Shown piece by piece: positions 18,501 to 26,658 of a DNA stretch of 64,000 nucleotides. The notes beneath the pieces are model-generated. The model made no database searches and had not been told where the DNA came from. It saw only the letters and a list, made by a program, of their open reading frames with translations. How positions within the stretch are numbered: position 1 is the first letter of the stretch; each line of letters opens with the position of its first letter. Both the position numbers and the translations under genes were made by a program. Source of the stretch: Bacteroidales bacterium (lineage in GTDB: Bacteria > Bacteroidota > Bacteroidia > Bacteroidales > F082); the NCBI GenBank assembly GCA_017553625.1, contig JAFZKP010000009.1, positions 1-64,000 on the forward strand, written 5' to 3'.

Positions 18501-19947
18501 TACAGCGTCAAGCCCATTGAACTGGATTCGTTCAGGTAAATATGCTGACCAGGATGATGCTACAAATAACGACTACTTTGTGTCGAGTAAGACAGGTGGT
18601 ACTTCAAGACCATTTGACCCGAGTGAGAACTATGAGAAGATTGCAGAAGGCACATGGGCACCATATATCCTTTGCAACACTTCTGGTAACTCTGGTAAAT
18701 ACAATCCGGGTCCTGTCTGCCCAAGTACAAAGGAGGAAAGCACCTTTAAGAGCATTGGTTCAATTGACATTGTTTTAACAGCAGACAAGTCGAAATGGAC
18801 TCGTTGCCCAGTTATTGAGATGTGTATGGACAAGAAGCTCTCTGAAAACGGAGCTGAAAGATTCATGGCACGTCGTCACGCGTCAGTTGACAAGAACGGC
18901 AATCCTGCAGCAGCCACATACGAAGAGGCTCTCGCGATGGATTCAAGTGATGATCCGGAAGCCGCCAACTATATCAGCGCTTGGGGTATGGGATGGTTCC
19001 CAGGATATGCAATTGACATTGAGACTGGTGCACGTATGAATATCGCCTTTGGTGAGGACTCTTTCTATCCTGAACTCAACGGACGTGACATGATGTTTAA
19101 TCCTCCAGCGGTAAAAGAGTCAACAGCTGCCGGTGGTTCACAACTCGCAGACCCGGTTATTTTCGACCAGATAGACATGACCCCAATCTTTGGTGCAAAA
19201 CATTATGTGTATGTCTTCCCAATGATTAAAGGTAAAAAGGTTAAGAATCCTAATAATTCAGGAGACTCAATTAACTTCTCATGTCCAGGATACGATGCAG
19301 GTAGATATCTGATTGACAGAATGAACATTATCGAAACAGCTCCAGCAGCTTATCAGACACCATTTAAGGTTCTTTACTGGAAGCTGCCTACATGGGTTGG
19401 TATGCCAATGGCAATCGAAGGCAAAGAATGGTTGCCTGAAGGTAATCCTGTCAAGATTTCAGTACGTGTGTCAAAACCATACTTGAAGGGTTATTCAAAT
19501 GTGGCTCTTGAATATGAGTCACCAGAACTTGTTGATAATGTAAATCATAAGGGATATTTACCATACTACACCTTCTCAACCAAGGGATATGGTCCATCTC
19601 TTAAAGATGAAGCAAAGGGCAAGTCAGACCTTGATTTGATCCAGGTTGTTCCTAACCCATACTATGCATACTCCAACTACGAGCCTAATGCTCTTACACA
19701 CAAAGTGAAGATCACCAACCTTCCTGACCAGTGCGTCGTGACCATCTATTCAGTAAATGGAACGAAGATCCGCCAGTTCAAGAAAGACTCGTCAGTGACA
19801 TCAATAGATTGGGATTTGACCAACCATGCCAACACACCTATCGCGAGTGGAATTTACATCATCCATGTGAAGGACAACGTGAACGGTGGTGAACAAACGG
19901 TTAAGTTCTATTGCGCAATGCGTCAGGTTGACTTAAATACATTCTAA
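15595..19947 (+). CDS. Very large secreted protein with a C-terminal T9SS/FlgD-like Ig sorting domain
   Basis: A 1450-residue protein with an N-terminal Sec signal (about 1-22) and no transmembrane helix. The body is rich in Gly, Asn, Asp and aromatic residues with Asp-rich stretches (YDRDGDGVYDPTQGDYPYYD) that could bind calcium. The last about 95 residues (VVPNPYYAYSNYE ... VVTIYSVNGTKIRQF ... IASGIYIIHVKD) match the FlgD-like/type A sorting domain seen on T9SS cargo, although 12 residues follow the usual end. It lies between a TonB-dependent receptor and a PorV/PorQ-family barrel. Role not known; likely an abundant surface or extracellular protein delivered or held by its two neighbours. 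I recognise no catalytic motif. Confidence 0.8.
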   Translation: MKTIIRLLTVAFLIASVTEVRAEKVQMNGPQTRNLKQTTAGCTPSSTFAWLNINNARVRVNAGGDMWWDLPGGSGAKYYIPANGSATSLYAGSLWIAGMDINNQLKCAAIRFRQVGNDFWTGPLTIDGTAAIDAATCMEYDKMYNITRAEVDDFLANCDENGIPAVGYEIPTNIINWPAHGDPARGMSYYLAPFYDRDGDGVYDPTQGDYPYYDITNELCHTQTPTMEEMYGGTIHGSILSDQVIKGDQTIWWVFNDKGNSHTETGGSAIGMEIRAQAFAFSTNDEINNMTFYSYEIINRSTYKLTNTYFSPWTDVDLGYAKDDYVGCDVARGLGYGYNGANVDGNGETEAYGPNPPAVGVDFFQGPYLDADGIDNPKYDADGNQLCDESINGVNFGNGIVDDERFGMRRFVYHDNTNNSINGDPDVAAEYYLLLRGIWKNGAKMEYGGTAVPGAAGTVGPACDFMFPYDSDPCNWGTGGLTPGGGFNQNGFYWSEETGNNGSPNPVNDRRFMQSAGPFTLEAGAVNYITFGVPWARATSGKAWASVELLRKVDDKCQSMFDNCFKVLDGPWAPDLTIRELDKKLIIYLSNSDISNNSNEDYIELDPNIPEQDSLGNEYDRYFRFEGYKIYQLANAEVSVDQINDDSKARLIFQCDIKNNVSRIINFIYDENLQQSIPTLMVDGADNGITHSFVVTQDQFTKNNDPSLVNHHTYYFMAIAYAYNNYMEYIPELTEGQGQKAPYLEGRKNIKLYSAIPHKIVNGTVINSSYGDQPVISRWVGIGNGGNHLELSDEDVETLLNRTPGSETNLFGMEDYPVIYHPTYKRGYGPVNVKIVDPLNVQPTDYAIWYHDFVNREILSVTGDPSIVGDKATKNVFKWTLKDLVTGEEFESDTTTELSSEKLFIERGISIDIEQPWNVGPYNVGKTGASSSDVAAYAVLSPKNGVLHTSVTYADSSNRWLSGIRDSDATASSPLNWIRSGKYADQDDATNNDYFVSSKTGGTSRPFDPSENYEKIAEGTWAPYILCNTSGNSGKYNPGPVCPSTKEESTFKSIGSIDIVLTADKSKWTRCPVIEMCMDKKLSENGAERFMARRHASVDKNGNPAAATYEEALAMDSSDDPEAANYISAWGMGWFPGYAIDIETGARMNIAFGEDSFYPELNGRDMMFNPPAVKESTAAGGSQLADPVIFDQIDMTPIFGAKHYVYVFPMIKGKKVKNPNNSGDSINFSCPGYDAGRYLIDRMNIIETAPAAYQTPFKVLYWKLPTWVGMPMAIEGKEWLPEGNPVKISVRVSKPYLKGYSNVALEYESPELVDNVNHKGYLPYYTFSTKGYGPSLKDEAKGKSDLDLIQVVPNPYYAYSNYEPNALTHKVKITNLPDQCVVTIYSVNGTKIRQFKKDSSVTSIDWDLTNHANTPIASGIYIIHVKDNVNGGEQTVKFYCAMRQVDLNTF

Positions 19948-19981
19948 TATTATTTTGCGAACAAATTAAAAGTACACGATC

Positions 19982-21046
19982 ATGAAAAAGTTATTTAGAA
20001 CTATCGTAATAGCAAGCTTGACAATCATTATTGGATTCACGAGCACAGAAGCATTCGCAGGTAATAAGGACAGAGCAGGTCAGGCTGGAGCAAATGAGCT
20101 GTTGGTTAACCCATGGGCTGCATCATCAGGATGGGGCAATGCCGGTATGGCATGCATCAAAGGTGTTGACGCTATGTGGAGCAACGTTGCAGGTATTTCA
20201 TTTGCAAACTCACTTGAACTCAACTTCTCATACACCAACTGGTTGGCAGGTTCAGGAACAGATGTGGTGGCATTCGGTATGCTGACACGTCTTTCTGAGT
20301 CAATCGTTGGAGGTTTGTCGGTTATGTCAATGGGATTCGGTGAGATTCAGAGAACCACCACAGAGAACCCTGACGGCGGTATTGGTACATACAAGCCAAG
20401 TTTGATGAACATCAACATCGCTGTTGCAAAATCGTTCTCTAACAGTATCCACGGCGGTTTCGTCTTGAAGATCATAAGCGAGTCGATTGCAGATATGACA
20501 GGAACAGGTGTCGCAATGGACGCTGGTATCCAGTATGTTACAGGTATTACCGATAATATCCACTTCGGTATCGCCTTGAAGAACATCGGACCTACCATGA
20601 AGTTCAGCGGCGACGGTCTTGCATATTCAGTGTTATTTGACGGCATGTCGTCTAACATCACAGTAGTGCAACGCGCTGATGAGTTTGAGCTTCCAACACA
20701 GTTGAACATCGCTGCTGCTTACGACTTCAACTTCGCAAACAACAGCCGTTTGACCTTGGCATTCAACTTCAACTCGAACGCGTTCTCAAAAGACCAGTTC
20801 ATCGGCGGTATCGAGGGTTCATTCCGTGACATCCTCCTCCTCAGAGCCGGTTATACCTACGAAGACGGTGTTACAAAGAATATCGAAGACGCTGATTGCA
20901 CAAACGTCAACAAGGGTTTGTCACTCGGTGCAACAGTCCAGGCTCCTCTCAACAAGAAGGGTTTGAAGGTCTGTATCGACTATTCATACCGTAACACAGC
21001 ACACTGGAATGGAACACATTCAGTGGGTGCAAGAATTTTATTCTAA
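19982..21046 (+). CDS. PorV/PorQ-family outer-membrane beta-barrel protein
   Basis: A 354-residue protein with a Sec signal ending EAFAG and a beta-barrel pattern ending in the aromatic VGARILF. The opening motif of the mature protein (AGANELLVNPWAASSGWGNAGMACIKGVDAMWSNVAGIS) corresponds to the PorV/PorQ family pattern 'GA.ALG.A......DA.A..WNPAG'. PorV shuttles T9SS cargo from the SprA pore to the attachment complex. This copy lies 34 bp after a cargo-like gene, so it is probably a dedicated paralogue for that protein rather than the housekeeping PorV. The last gene of the operon that starts at 11858. Confidence 0.78.
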   Translation: MKKLFRTIVIASLTIIIGFTSTEAFAGNKDRAGQAGANELLVNPWAASSGWGNAGMACIKGVDAMWSNVAGISFANSLELNFSYTNWLAGSGTDVVAFGMLTRLSESIVGGLSVMSMGFGEIQRTTTENPDGGIGTYKPSLMNINIAVAKSFSNSIHGGFVLKIISESIADMTGTGVAMDAGIQYVTGITDNIHFGIALKNIGPTMKFSGDGLAYSVLFDGMSSNITVVQRADEFELPTQLNIAAAYDFNFANNSRLTLAFNFNSNAFSKDQFIGGIEGSFRDILLLRAGYTYEDGVTKNIEDADCTNVNKGLSLGATVQAPLNKKGLKVCIDYSYRNTAHWNGTHSVGARILF

Positions 21047-21073
21047 AAAATCTTGCATATCAAAAAAAAGTTG

Positions 21074-21081
21074 TATCTTTG
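21074..21081 (+). promoter_or_regulatory. Bacteroidota -7 box TATCTTTG upstream of greA
   Basis: TATCTTTG is a perfect TAnnTTTG match with CTTG at 21052-21055 (18-bp spacing). The start of transcription would be near 21088, giving a leader of about 68 bases that includes a terminator-like hairpin. Confidence 0.7.
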
Positions 21082-21102
21082 CATACAATTTTACGACAAA
21101 AA

Positions 21103-21133
21103 GGGCCCTTATTTCGGTAAGGGTCTCTTTTTT
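21103..21133 (+). terminator. Terminator-like hairpin in the greA leader
   Basis: GGGCCCTTA pairs with TAAGGGTCT (nine pairs, two G-T) around the loop TTTCGG and is followed by six T. It lies downstream of the greA promoter and upstream of the ATG. It may end the PorV-family operon, attenuate greA, or both. Confidence 0.7.
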
Positions 21134-21155
21134 ACAATATTAAAAATTAATAGAC

Positions 21156-21632
21156 ATGGCAGACGTAGAATACTTTACCCAAGCGGGGCTACAGAAACTG
21201 AAGGACGAATTGGAGAATCTCTGTGTTAACGAGCGTCCGAAAATCGCGGCAGCAATAGCAGAAGCGCGCGACAAGGGTGACTTGTCGGAAAACGCCGAGT
21301 ATGACGCGGCAAAAGAAGCGCAGCAGCTTCTTGAGATGAAGATAGTGAAGCTTCAGCTTACAATTGCCAACGCGCGTGTTATCGATGAGTCGAAAATGGA
21401 CACATCAAAAGTTTTGATTCTTTCGACAGTGAAGATTAAAAACCTGAAGACAAAACAAATGATGACATATACCGTCGTTCCTGAGAAGGAAGCGAACCTG
21501 AAGGCTGGAAAGATTTCCATCACTTCGCCTATAGCCAAAGGACTTCTTGGCAAATCAGTGGGCGAGCAGGTGGAGATTCAGGTGCCGGCTGGCAAACTTA
21601 TGTTTGAAATAGTTGAAATCACAAGAGAATAA
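21156..21632 (+). CDS. greA: Transcription elongation factor GreA
   Basis: A 158-residue cytosolic factor that enters the RNA polymerase secondary channel and stimulates cleavage of backtracked RNA. The N-terminal coiled coil carries the acidic tip (DKGDLSENAEYDAAKEAQ, with the conserved Asp and Glu), and the C-terminal half is the FKBP-like domain (SPIAKGLLGKSVGE). Standard length. First gene of greA-HIT-methyltransferase with gaps of 4 and 2 bp. The leader hairpin suggests regulation by premature termination. Confidence 0.97.
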   Translation: MADVEYFTQAGLQKLKDELENLCVNERPKIAAAIAEARDKGDLSENAEYDAAKEAQQLLEMKIVKLQLTIANARVIDESKMDTSKVLILSTVKIKNLKTKQMMTYTVVPEKEANLKAGKISITSPIAKGLLGKSVGEQVEIQVPAGKLMFEIVEITRE

Positions 21633-21636
21633 TATC

Positions 21637-22029
21637 ATGGCATCGATTTTTTCAAGAATAGTGGCGGGTGAGATTCCTTGCTACAAAATTGCCGAAAACG
21701 ACAAATTCTTCGCATTTTTCGACATCAGTCCGCTCGTACCGGGTCACACATTGGTGATTCCAAAGAAGGAAGAAGACTATATCTTCGACATTTCCGACGA
21801 GGATTTGGCAGAGATGATTGTTTTCGCAAAGAAAATCGCCGTTGCGATAAAGAAAGGCTTTCCATGCAAGAAAGTGGGAGTGGCTGTGATTGGTCTTGAA
21901 GTGCCTCACGCACACATCCACCTTGTGCCGATGCAGAAAGAGGGCGACCTCGACTTCAAACATGAAAAGATGCATCCGACAGAGGAGCAGTTCAAGGAAT
22001 GGCAAAATAGAATCGTTGAGAATCTGTAA
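21637..22029 (+). CDS. HIT family (histidine triad) nucleotide-binding protein
   Basis: A 130-residue cytosolic nucleotide hydrolase or transferase of the Hint/HIT type. The ATG at 21637 is chosen (MASIFSRIVAGEIP, the usual HIT start); the longer frame overlaps greA. The triad HAHIHLVPM is present near residues 89-97, and FFAFFDISPLVPGHTLVIPK is the usual second block. Probably hydrolyses adenosine phosphoramidates. It lies 4 bp after greA, an arrangement often seen in Bacteroidota. Confidence 0.93.
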   Translation: MASIFSRIVAGEIPCYKIAENDKFFAFFDISPLVPGHTLVIPKKEEDYIFDISDEDLAEMIVFAKKIAVAIKKGFPCKKVGVAVIGLEVPHAHIHLVPMQKEGDLDFKHEKMHPTEEQFKEWQNRIVENL

Positions 22030-22031
22030 AA

Positions 22032-23201
22032 ATGGAAGATTCTTTTAAGATGATTGCCAAGACCATGGCAGGTTTGGAGACTGTCCTGGCTGAGGAGTTG
22101 ACTTCATTGGGAGCTGAAAACGTGCAGGTTTTGAACCGCGCCGTCAGCTTTGAAGGCGACAAGGCGTTGATGTACAAGGCGAATTACTGCTGCCGCACGG
22201 CTTTGAGGATTTTGAAGCCTATCACGAGTTTTGTGGCGCGTAACGAGCTCATGCTGTATAACAACATCTTCAAAATCAAATGGCATGAGATTTTCAACAT
22301 CAACGAGACTTTTGCCATTGACGCTGTGGTGAGCGGCAATTATTTCACACATTCGCAATATGTGGCGTTGAAGGTGAAAGACGCCATCGCTGACGAGTTC
22401 CGCGAGCATTTCGGGGCACGTCCGTCGGTGGATGTCGAGAATCCGGATTTGAGGATTAGCGTGCACATTGAGAATGAGAAAGTAACGCTTTTGTTTGACA
22501 GCTCTGGCGAATCATTGCATAAAAGAGGTTACAGGAAAGTCGTCGACAAGGCGCCGATGAGCGAGGTGTTGGCGGCAGGTTTGATAAAGCTCACAGACTG
22601 GAAATGCGACTGCAACTTCGTCGACTGCATGTGCGGTTCGGGTACGCTTCCGATAGAGGCGGCGATGTTGGCGATGGGCATACCGGCAGGATTCTTCAGA
22701 AAGAAATGGGGCTTCATGACGTGGCATGACTACGACGAGAAGCTTTGGTTAAAAGTTGTTCAGGATGCTGATGCCGAGATGGAAGAATTTGATTACGAGA
22801 TACTTGCATCAGACCATTCGGCGAAAGCGGTGGAGATAGCGAGAGCCAACATCACCAATGCGCACCTTCAGTATGACATCAAGCTCAGCAAGCAAGACAT
22901 GTTTGAGATGATTCCACCAGCGGGCGGAGGCATCATGATAATCAACCCGCCATACGGTGAGCGTTTGGAGGAGAAAGACATCATAAACCTTTATAAAGGC
23001 ATTGGGGATGCTTTGAAGAAGAATTTCAAGGGTTTCGAGGCATGGATCATAAGCTCGAACAAGGATGTGCTGAAGCTTATTGGACTGAAGCCGTCGAAAA
23101 AAATCGACATTTATAACGGACCGTTGGAGTGCAAGTTTGAGAAGTTTGAGATATTTGAGGGAAGTTATAAAGATATGAAGAAATCTGCAAGCTGCGCTTG
23201 A
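22032..23201 (+). CDS. THUMP-domain class I RNA methyltransferase (RlmL N-terminal-like, COG0116)
   Basis: A 389-residue SAM-dependent methyltransferase predicted to modify guanine N2 in 23S rRNA or a tRNA. An N-terminal ferredoxin-like/THUMP part (about 1-160) ends before the Rossmann domain. Visible there: FVDCMCGSGTLPIEAA (SAM-binding loop, near 197) and the catalytic NPPYGE motif at residues 305-310, diagnostic of N2-guanine or N6-adenine methylation. It covers only the first half of the E. coli RlmKL fusion. Starts 2 bp after the HIT gene, so translationally coupled. Exact target not known from sequence. Confidence 0.9.
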   Translation: MEDSFKMIAKTMAGLETVLAEELTSLGAENVQVLNRAVSFEGDKALMYKANYCCRTALRILKPITSFVARNELMLYNNIFKIKWHEIFNINETFAIDAVVSGNYFTHSQYVALKVKDAIADEFREHFGARPSVDVENPDLRISVHIENEKVTLLFDSSGESLHKRGYRKVVDKAPMSEVLAAGLIKLTDWKCDCNFVDCMCGSGTLPIEAAMLAMGIPAGFFRKKWGFMTWHDYDEKLWLKVVQDADAEMEEFDYEILASDHSAKAVEIARANITNAHLQYDIKLSKQDMFEMIPPAGGGIMIINPPYGERLEEKDIINLYKGIGDALKKNFKGFEAWIISSNKDVLKLIGLKPSKKIDIYNGPLECKFEKFEIFEGSYKDMKKSASCA

Positions 23202-23204
23202 ATG

Positions 23205-23300
23205 TGGCTCCCTGCGGTCGCAATGTGATAGCCTTCGGCTAATGTGCGCCAAGCGCATCACATTCTGCGAAGCAGCACATTTTAACACATTGGAGCGAAG
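23205..23300. repeat. Mosaic of short palindromic modules (AGCCTTCGGCT, CACATTCTGCGAAGCAG)
   Basis: The gap after the methyltransferase gene holds modules also found at 52197-52285 and 57985-58103: AGCCTTCGGCTAATGTG, AAGCGCATCACATTC and TGCGAAGCAGCACATT. Several are self-complementary. All three copies lie immediately after a stop codon. Confidence 0.75.
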
Positions 23301-23356
23301 CGACCAAATTAAAAAAAATAATTCTTTTTTTTCTTGTTTTTGTAAAAACACCTTTT

Positions 23357-23364
23357 TAATTTTG
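23357..23364 (+). promoter_or_regulatory. Bacteroidota -7 box TAATTTTG for the fused dehydrogenase
   Basis: TAATTTTG matches TAnnTTTG; CTTG at 23333-23336 is 20 bp upstream. It is 27 bp before the chosen ATG (23392). Confidence 0.6.
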
Positions 23365-23391
23365 CATTTCTAATTTGCAAAATTGAAGAGC

Positions 23392-26300
23392 ATGTACAAA
23401 ATAACCAAACATCCTATTCTGGACATCGCCGAGGGCGAGTCAGTAGAGTTTATTTATGACGGCAAAAAAGTGGTTGGCAAGAAAGGCTACACCATTGCTG
23501 CCGCTTTGCATCAGGCAGGTTTCCCTGTTCACAGCCACAGCCTTGACGGACGCAACAGAAGCTTGAATTGCGGCATCGGAAAATGCGGTGCCTGCGAGAT
23601 GCTTGTCGACGGTAAGATTCGCCGTATCTGTATCACTTTGGTTGATGGAGTGAAGGAAGTGAAGCCTATCAACAACGAAGCCAACGTGCTTCCGGATGCC
23701 AAGGAACAGCAACCGCGCGAGGTGAAGGTTTATAAAACACAAGTTGCCATAGTTGGTGCAGGTCCTGCGGGACTTGCATGCCGCGAGCAGCTCAACGCAT
23801 TCGGAATCAGCAATATAGTTGTTGACAACAATGCTAATATTGGCGGACAGTTCAACATGCAGACACACCAGTTCTTCTTCTTTGAGAAAGAGAAGAAGTT
23901 TGGTGGAATGCGAGGCTTTGACATCGCAAAGACTTTGGCTGGCGACAACCACGAAGGCATTCTTTTGAACACTACAGTTTGGGATTTGCTTGAAGGTGGT
24001 CGTGTGGCTATCAAGAATATCGTTACTGGTGAGGTTGGTTATATTGATGCTCAACATCTTGTGGTTGCAACGGGCGCTGTGCCGTTTATGCCGACATTTG
24101 AGAACGACGACGTGCCGGGTGTGTACACTGCTGCTGTTTTCCAGAAGATGATGAACCAGGAGCATACATTATTAGGAAAGAAAGTTTTGACTGTTGGTGC
24201 TGGTAACATCGGTTATTTGACATCATATCAGGGCATGCAGGCTGGAGCCACCATCAAGGCTATCATAGAAGCTATGCCACGTGAAGGCGGCTTCCCTGTT
24301 CAGGCAAACCGTGTACGCCGTCTCGGCATCCCGATTATGACGGGTTACACACTTGTGCGTGCAATTCCAAACAAAGATTATACTGGCATCACAGGAGCTG
24401 TCATCGCTCAATGCGAGAACTTCAAGCCAGTGCCTGGTACCGAACAGATTATTGATGACATCGACATAATCAACATCTGCACAGGCTTGATTCCTGACAA
24501 CCAGCTGCTTGTGAAGGGACGTGAGGTTTTTGGATTGAACACTTACGGTGCCGGTGACGCTATCAGAATCGGTGAAGGAACAAGTGCCGTTTTGAGAGGT
24601 AAACAAGTCGCTTACGAGGTTGCACAAGCCATCGGCGTACGCTTCAACTATGACGATTATCTTGAGATTTCAAGACAATATATTGATTCACAACAGCATC
24701 CAGTAAGATTGCTTGAGAAGCCAAACTTGCCGACACCAGAACGTATGCAACTCAGAGCATTTGTGCAAGCCGACTGTCTCTACGGATTCGCTTGCAACCC
24801 ATGCTCGTTCAGCTGTCCGCAGGGTGCTATCACCAAGCCTTCAACAAGCAGCACTCCTACCATTAACTATGACAAATGTATCGGCTGTATGCTGTGCGTT
24901 TCGAGTTGTCCAGGTTTGGCTATCTTTGGTTACGACGTTCAGAAATCATTGTGTTTCTTGCCAATCGAATACGAAGCACAAGAAGGTGCTGAAGTGTATC
25001 TCGTTGACAATGATGGTCAAAAGATTGGTGAAGGTGTCATAGAAAAGATTCTTAAGAAGTCAAACAAAACCAACGTGGCGAGGGTGAAAGCACGTTCTTC
25101 ACGTCCTTCTGGCGAAGCGAGCAGAGTTTTCGAGTTGACCGATGTTAAGGGATTTATCTTGAAAGACCGCTACAATGAGAACAAGGAGCTCACGACTCCG
25201 CTTTCACAAAAGAAAGTTGCAAATGGAGAGACATACGTCTGCCACTGCGAGGATATCAAACTTGACAAGGTGTTGAGTGTCATTGGCGACCGCAAGGCCA
25301 TTTCGGTTGATGAGTTGAAACACATCACACGTATGGGTATGGGTCCATGCCGCGGAAAGCGTTGTATTCCACGTGCACGTCAGATTTTGCGTTCATACGG
25401 CATTGAACTTGTTGGTGATGCCACGCCGCGTGCCCCTCTTTCAAATCAGGTGAGCCTTGGCGACCTATATAATCCGAAGACCAAAGAGGTGTTTGTGTTC
25501 CCTGAGATGAATGACGTGAAGAAGGAGCAGGTTGAGGTGTTCATCGCCGGTGGCGGTATCGCTGGTAGTGCATTGTTCCGTTACTTCTCGGAAGCAGGCA
25601 AGAAGCCGGTGATGATAAACTACAGCCGTGGTGCTTCATGGCGTTGCATTGGTGGTGGTCGTCCAGCGTTCTCGAATCCGGATATTGCTGATATTGCAGT
25701 ACACAACCACGAGATTTTCAAGAACATGCAGAAGGAGCATAACATCAACTACCACCTGACACATTACGTCAACTTGGTACATGATGAGGCTACATACAAG
25801 TCGCTCGACGCATCACGCGCATGGAGCGATGCATATATGATTGACCGCAAGGACTTCAAGAAGGAGATTTCGCCGTTGTGGGACGACACAAAGACCACTT
25901 ACAGCCATGCTTTGATTACACGCGACTGCTGGCAGGCGACACCTGGTAGGGTTATCGACTATATCAGAGGCATCGGCGTGCAGAACGGCGGCCGTTACTT
26001 TGAGGACTGCGAGCTGTTGCACGTGCAGAAGGTCGGCGGGCATTATGTGACCTTGGTGCGTACTCATGAAGGCAAATATGTTGAATACACCTGCGACCAT
26101 TTCGTCAACGCGATGGGATGGGGTGCCGAGAAGTTCAACGATATGCTCGGTCTTGACACCGGTTTGTATCCTGTCAAGCACCAGGCGTTCATCACACGCC
26201 GTCTGCCTATGATGGGACCAAACGGAGGTCCGTTGGACATGATTATCGACCGTCGCCATTACAAAGGCTTCAGCGCTGTTTACGGACAGCAGTGGGCACA

Positions 26301-26655
26301 CACGGGACAGATTATCGGCTGCGCCAGCCCTGACACCGACGCTTACGAGGCACGTCAGAACATCAAGTACAACAGCAAGGAGTTCTTGGAGATTGTTTCC
26401 GAAGTCTTCGCTGAGTGGATTCCAAACCTCGGCGAGGTGAGCTTCCTGGCATGCTGGGCTGGACGTTATACTGAGCCTCGTTACATCGTTGACCCAGAGG
26501 TCGGTATTTTGACAGGTTTGCGTGGTCACGGCTTCATGCTCGGTCAGTATCTCGCGAAGATTTACGTCGACAAATATCTCGGCAAGCCGGTTCCAGGATA
26601 TATGGAAGACCTGAAGATTACAGGTAAGGGCTTGAGCGAGAACGCATTCAAATAG
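23392..26655 (+). CDS. Single-chain flavin/iron-sulfur dehydrogenase, HcnABC / hydroxyproline-dehydrogenase-like fusion
   Basis: A 1087-residue cytosolic protein (ATG 23392; a TTG nine bases earlier is in frame but less likely). Order: [2Fe-2S] Fer2 domain with Cys60, 65, 68 and 80; an FAD/NAD disulfide-oxidoreductase-type domain from about 118 (AIVGAGPAGLACREQL) to 450; two 4Fe-4S motifs (CNPCSFSCP near 468-476 and CIGCMLCVSSCP near 496-507); a BFD-like [2Fe-2S] domain near 617-680 (YVCHCED, CRGKRC); and a C-terminal DAO-type FAD amine oxidase domain from about 715 (VFIAGGGIAGSALF). These are the parts of the three-subunit HcnABC / D-hydroxyproline or proline dehydrogenases joined in one chain. 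Predicted to oxidise an amino acid or amine and pass electrons through the clusters. The substrate cannot be read from sequence. Confidence 0.85.
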   Translation: MYKITKHPILDIAEGESVEFIYDGKKVVGKKGYTIAAALHQAGFPVHSHSLDGRNRSLNCGIGKCGACEMLVDGKIRRICITLVDGVKEVKPINNEANVLPDAKEQQPREVKVYKTQVAIVGAGPAGLACREQLNAFGISNIVVDNNANIGGQFNMQTHQFFFFEKEKKFGGMRGFDIAKTLAGDNHEGILLNTTVWDLLEGGRVAIKNIVTGEVGYIDAQHLVVATGAVPFMPTFENDDVPGVYTAAVFQKMMNQEHTLLGKKVLTVGAGNIGYLTSYQGMQAGATIKAIIEAMPREGGFPVQANRVRRLGIPIMTGYTLVRAIPNKDYTGITGAVIAQCENFKPVPGTEQIIDDIDIINICTGLIPDNQLLVKGREVFGLNTYGAGDAIRIGEGTSAVLRGKQVAYEVAQAIGVRFNYDDYLEISRQYIDSQQHPVRLLEKPNLPTPERMQLRAFVQADCLYGFACNPCSFSCPQGAITKPSTSSTPTINYDKCIGCMLCVSSCPGLAIFGYDVQKSLCFLPIEYEAQEGAEVYLVDNDGQKIGEGVIEKILKKSNKTNVARVKARSSRPSGEASRVFELTDVKGFILKDRYNENKELTTPLSQKKVANGETYVCHCEDIKLDKVLSVIGDRKAISVDELKHITRMGMGPCRGKRCIPRARQILRSYGIELVGDATPRAPLSNQVSLGDLYNPKTKEVFVFPEMNDVKKEQVEVFIAGGGIAGSALFRYFSEAGKKPVMINYSRGASWRCIGGGRPAFSNPDIADIAVHNHEIFKNMQKEHNINYHLTHYVNLVHDEATYKSLDASRAWSDAYMIDRKDFKKEISPLWDDTKTTYSHALITRDCWQATPGRVIDYIRGIGVQNGGRYFEDCELLHVQKVGGHYVTLVRTHEGKYVEYTCDHFVNAMGWGAEKFNDMLGLDTGLYPVKHQAFITRRLPMMGPNGGPLDMIIDRRHYKGFSAVYGQQWAHTGQIIGCASPDTDAYEARQNIKYNSKEFLEIVSEVFAEWIPNLGEVSFLACWAGRYTEPRYIVDPEVGILTGLRGHGFMLGQYLAKIYVDKYLGKPVPGYMEDLKITGKGLSENAFK

Positions 26656-26658
26656 AAG

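Noticed and set aside
23205-23382. Possible small gene in the gap after the RNA methyltransferase
   Set aside because: The frame is made of palindromic repeat modules followed by an A/T-rich promoter; no protein signal.
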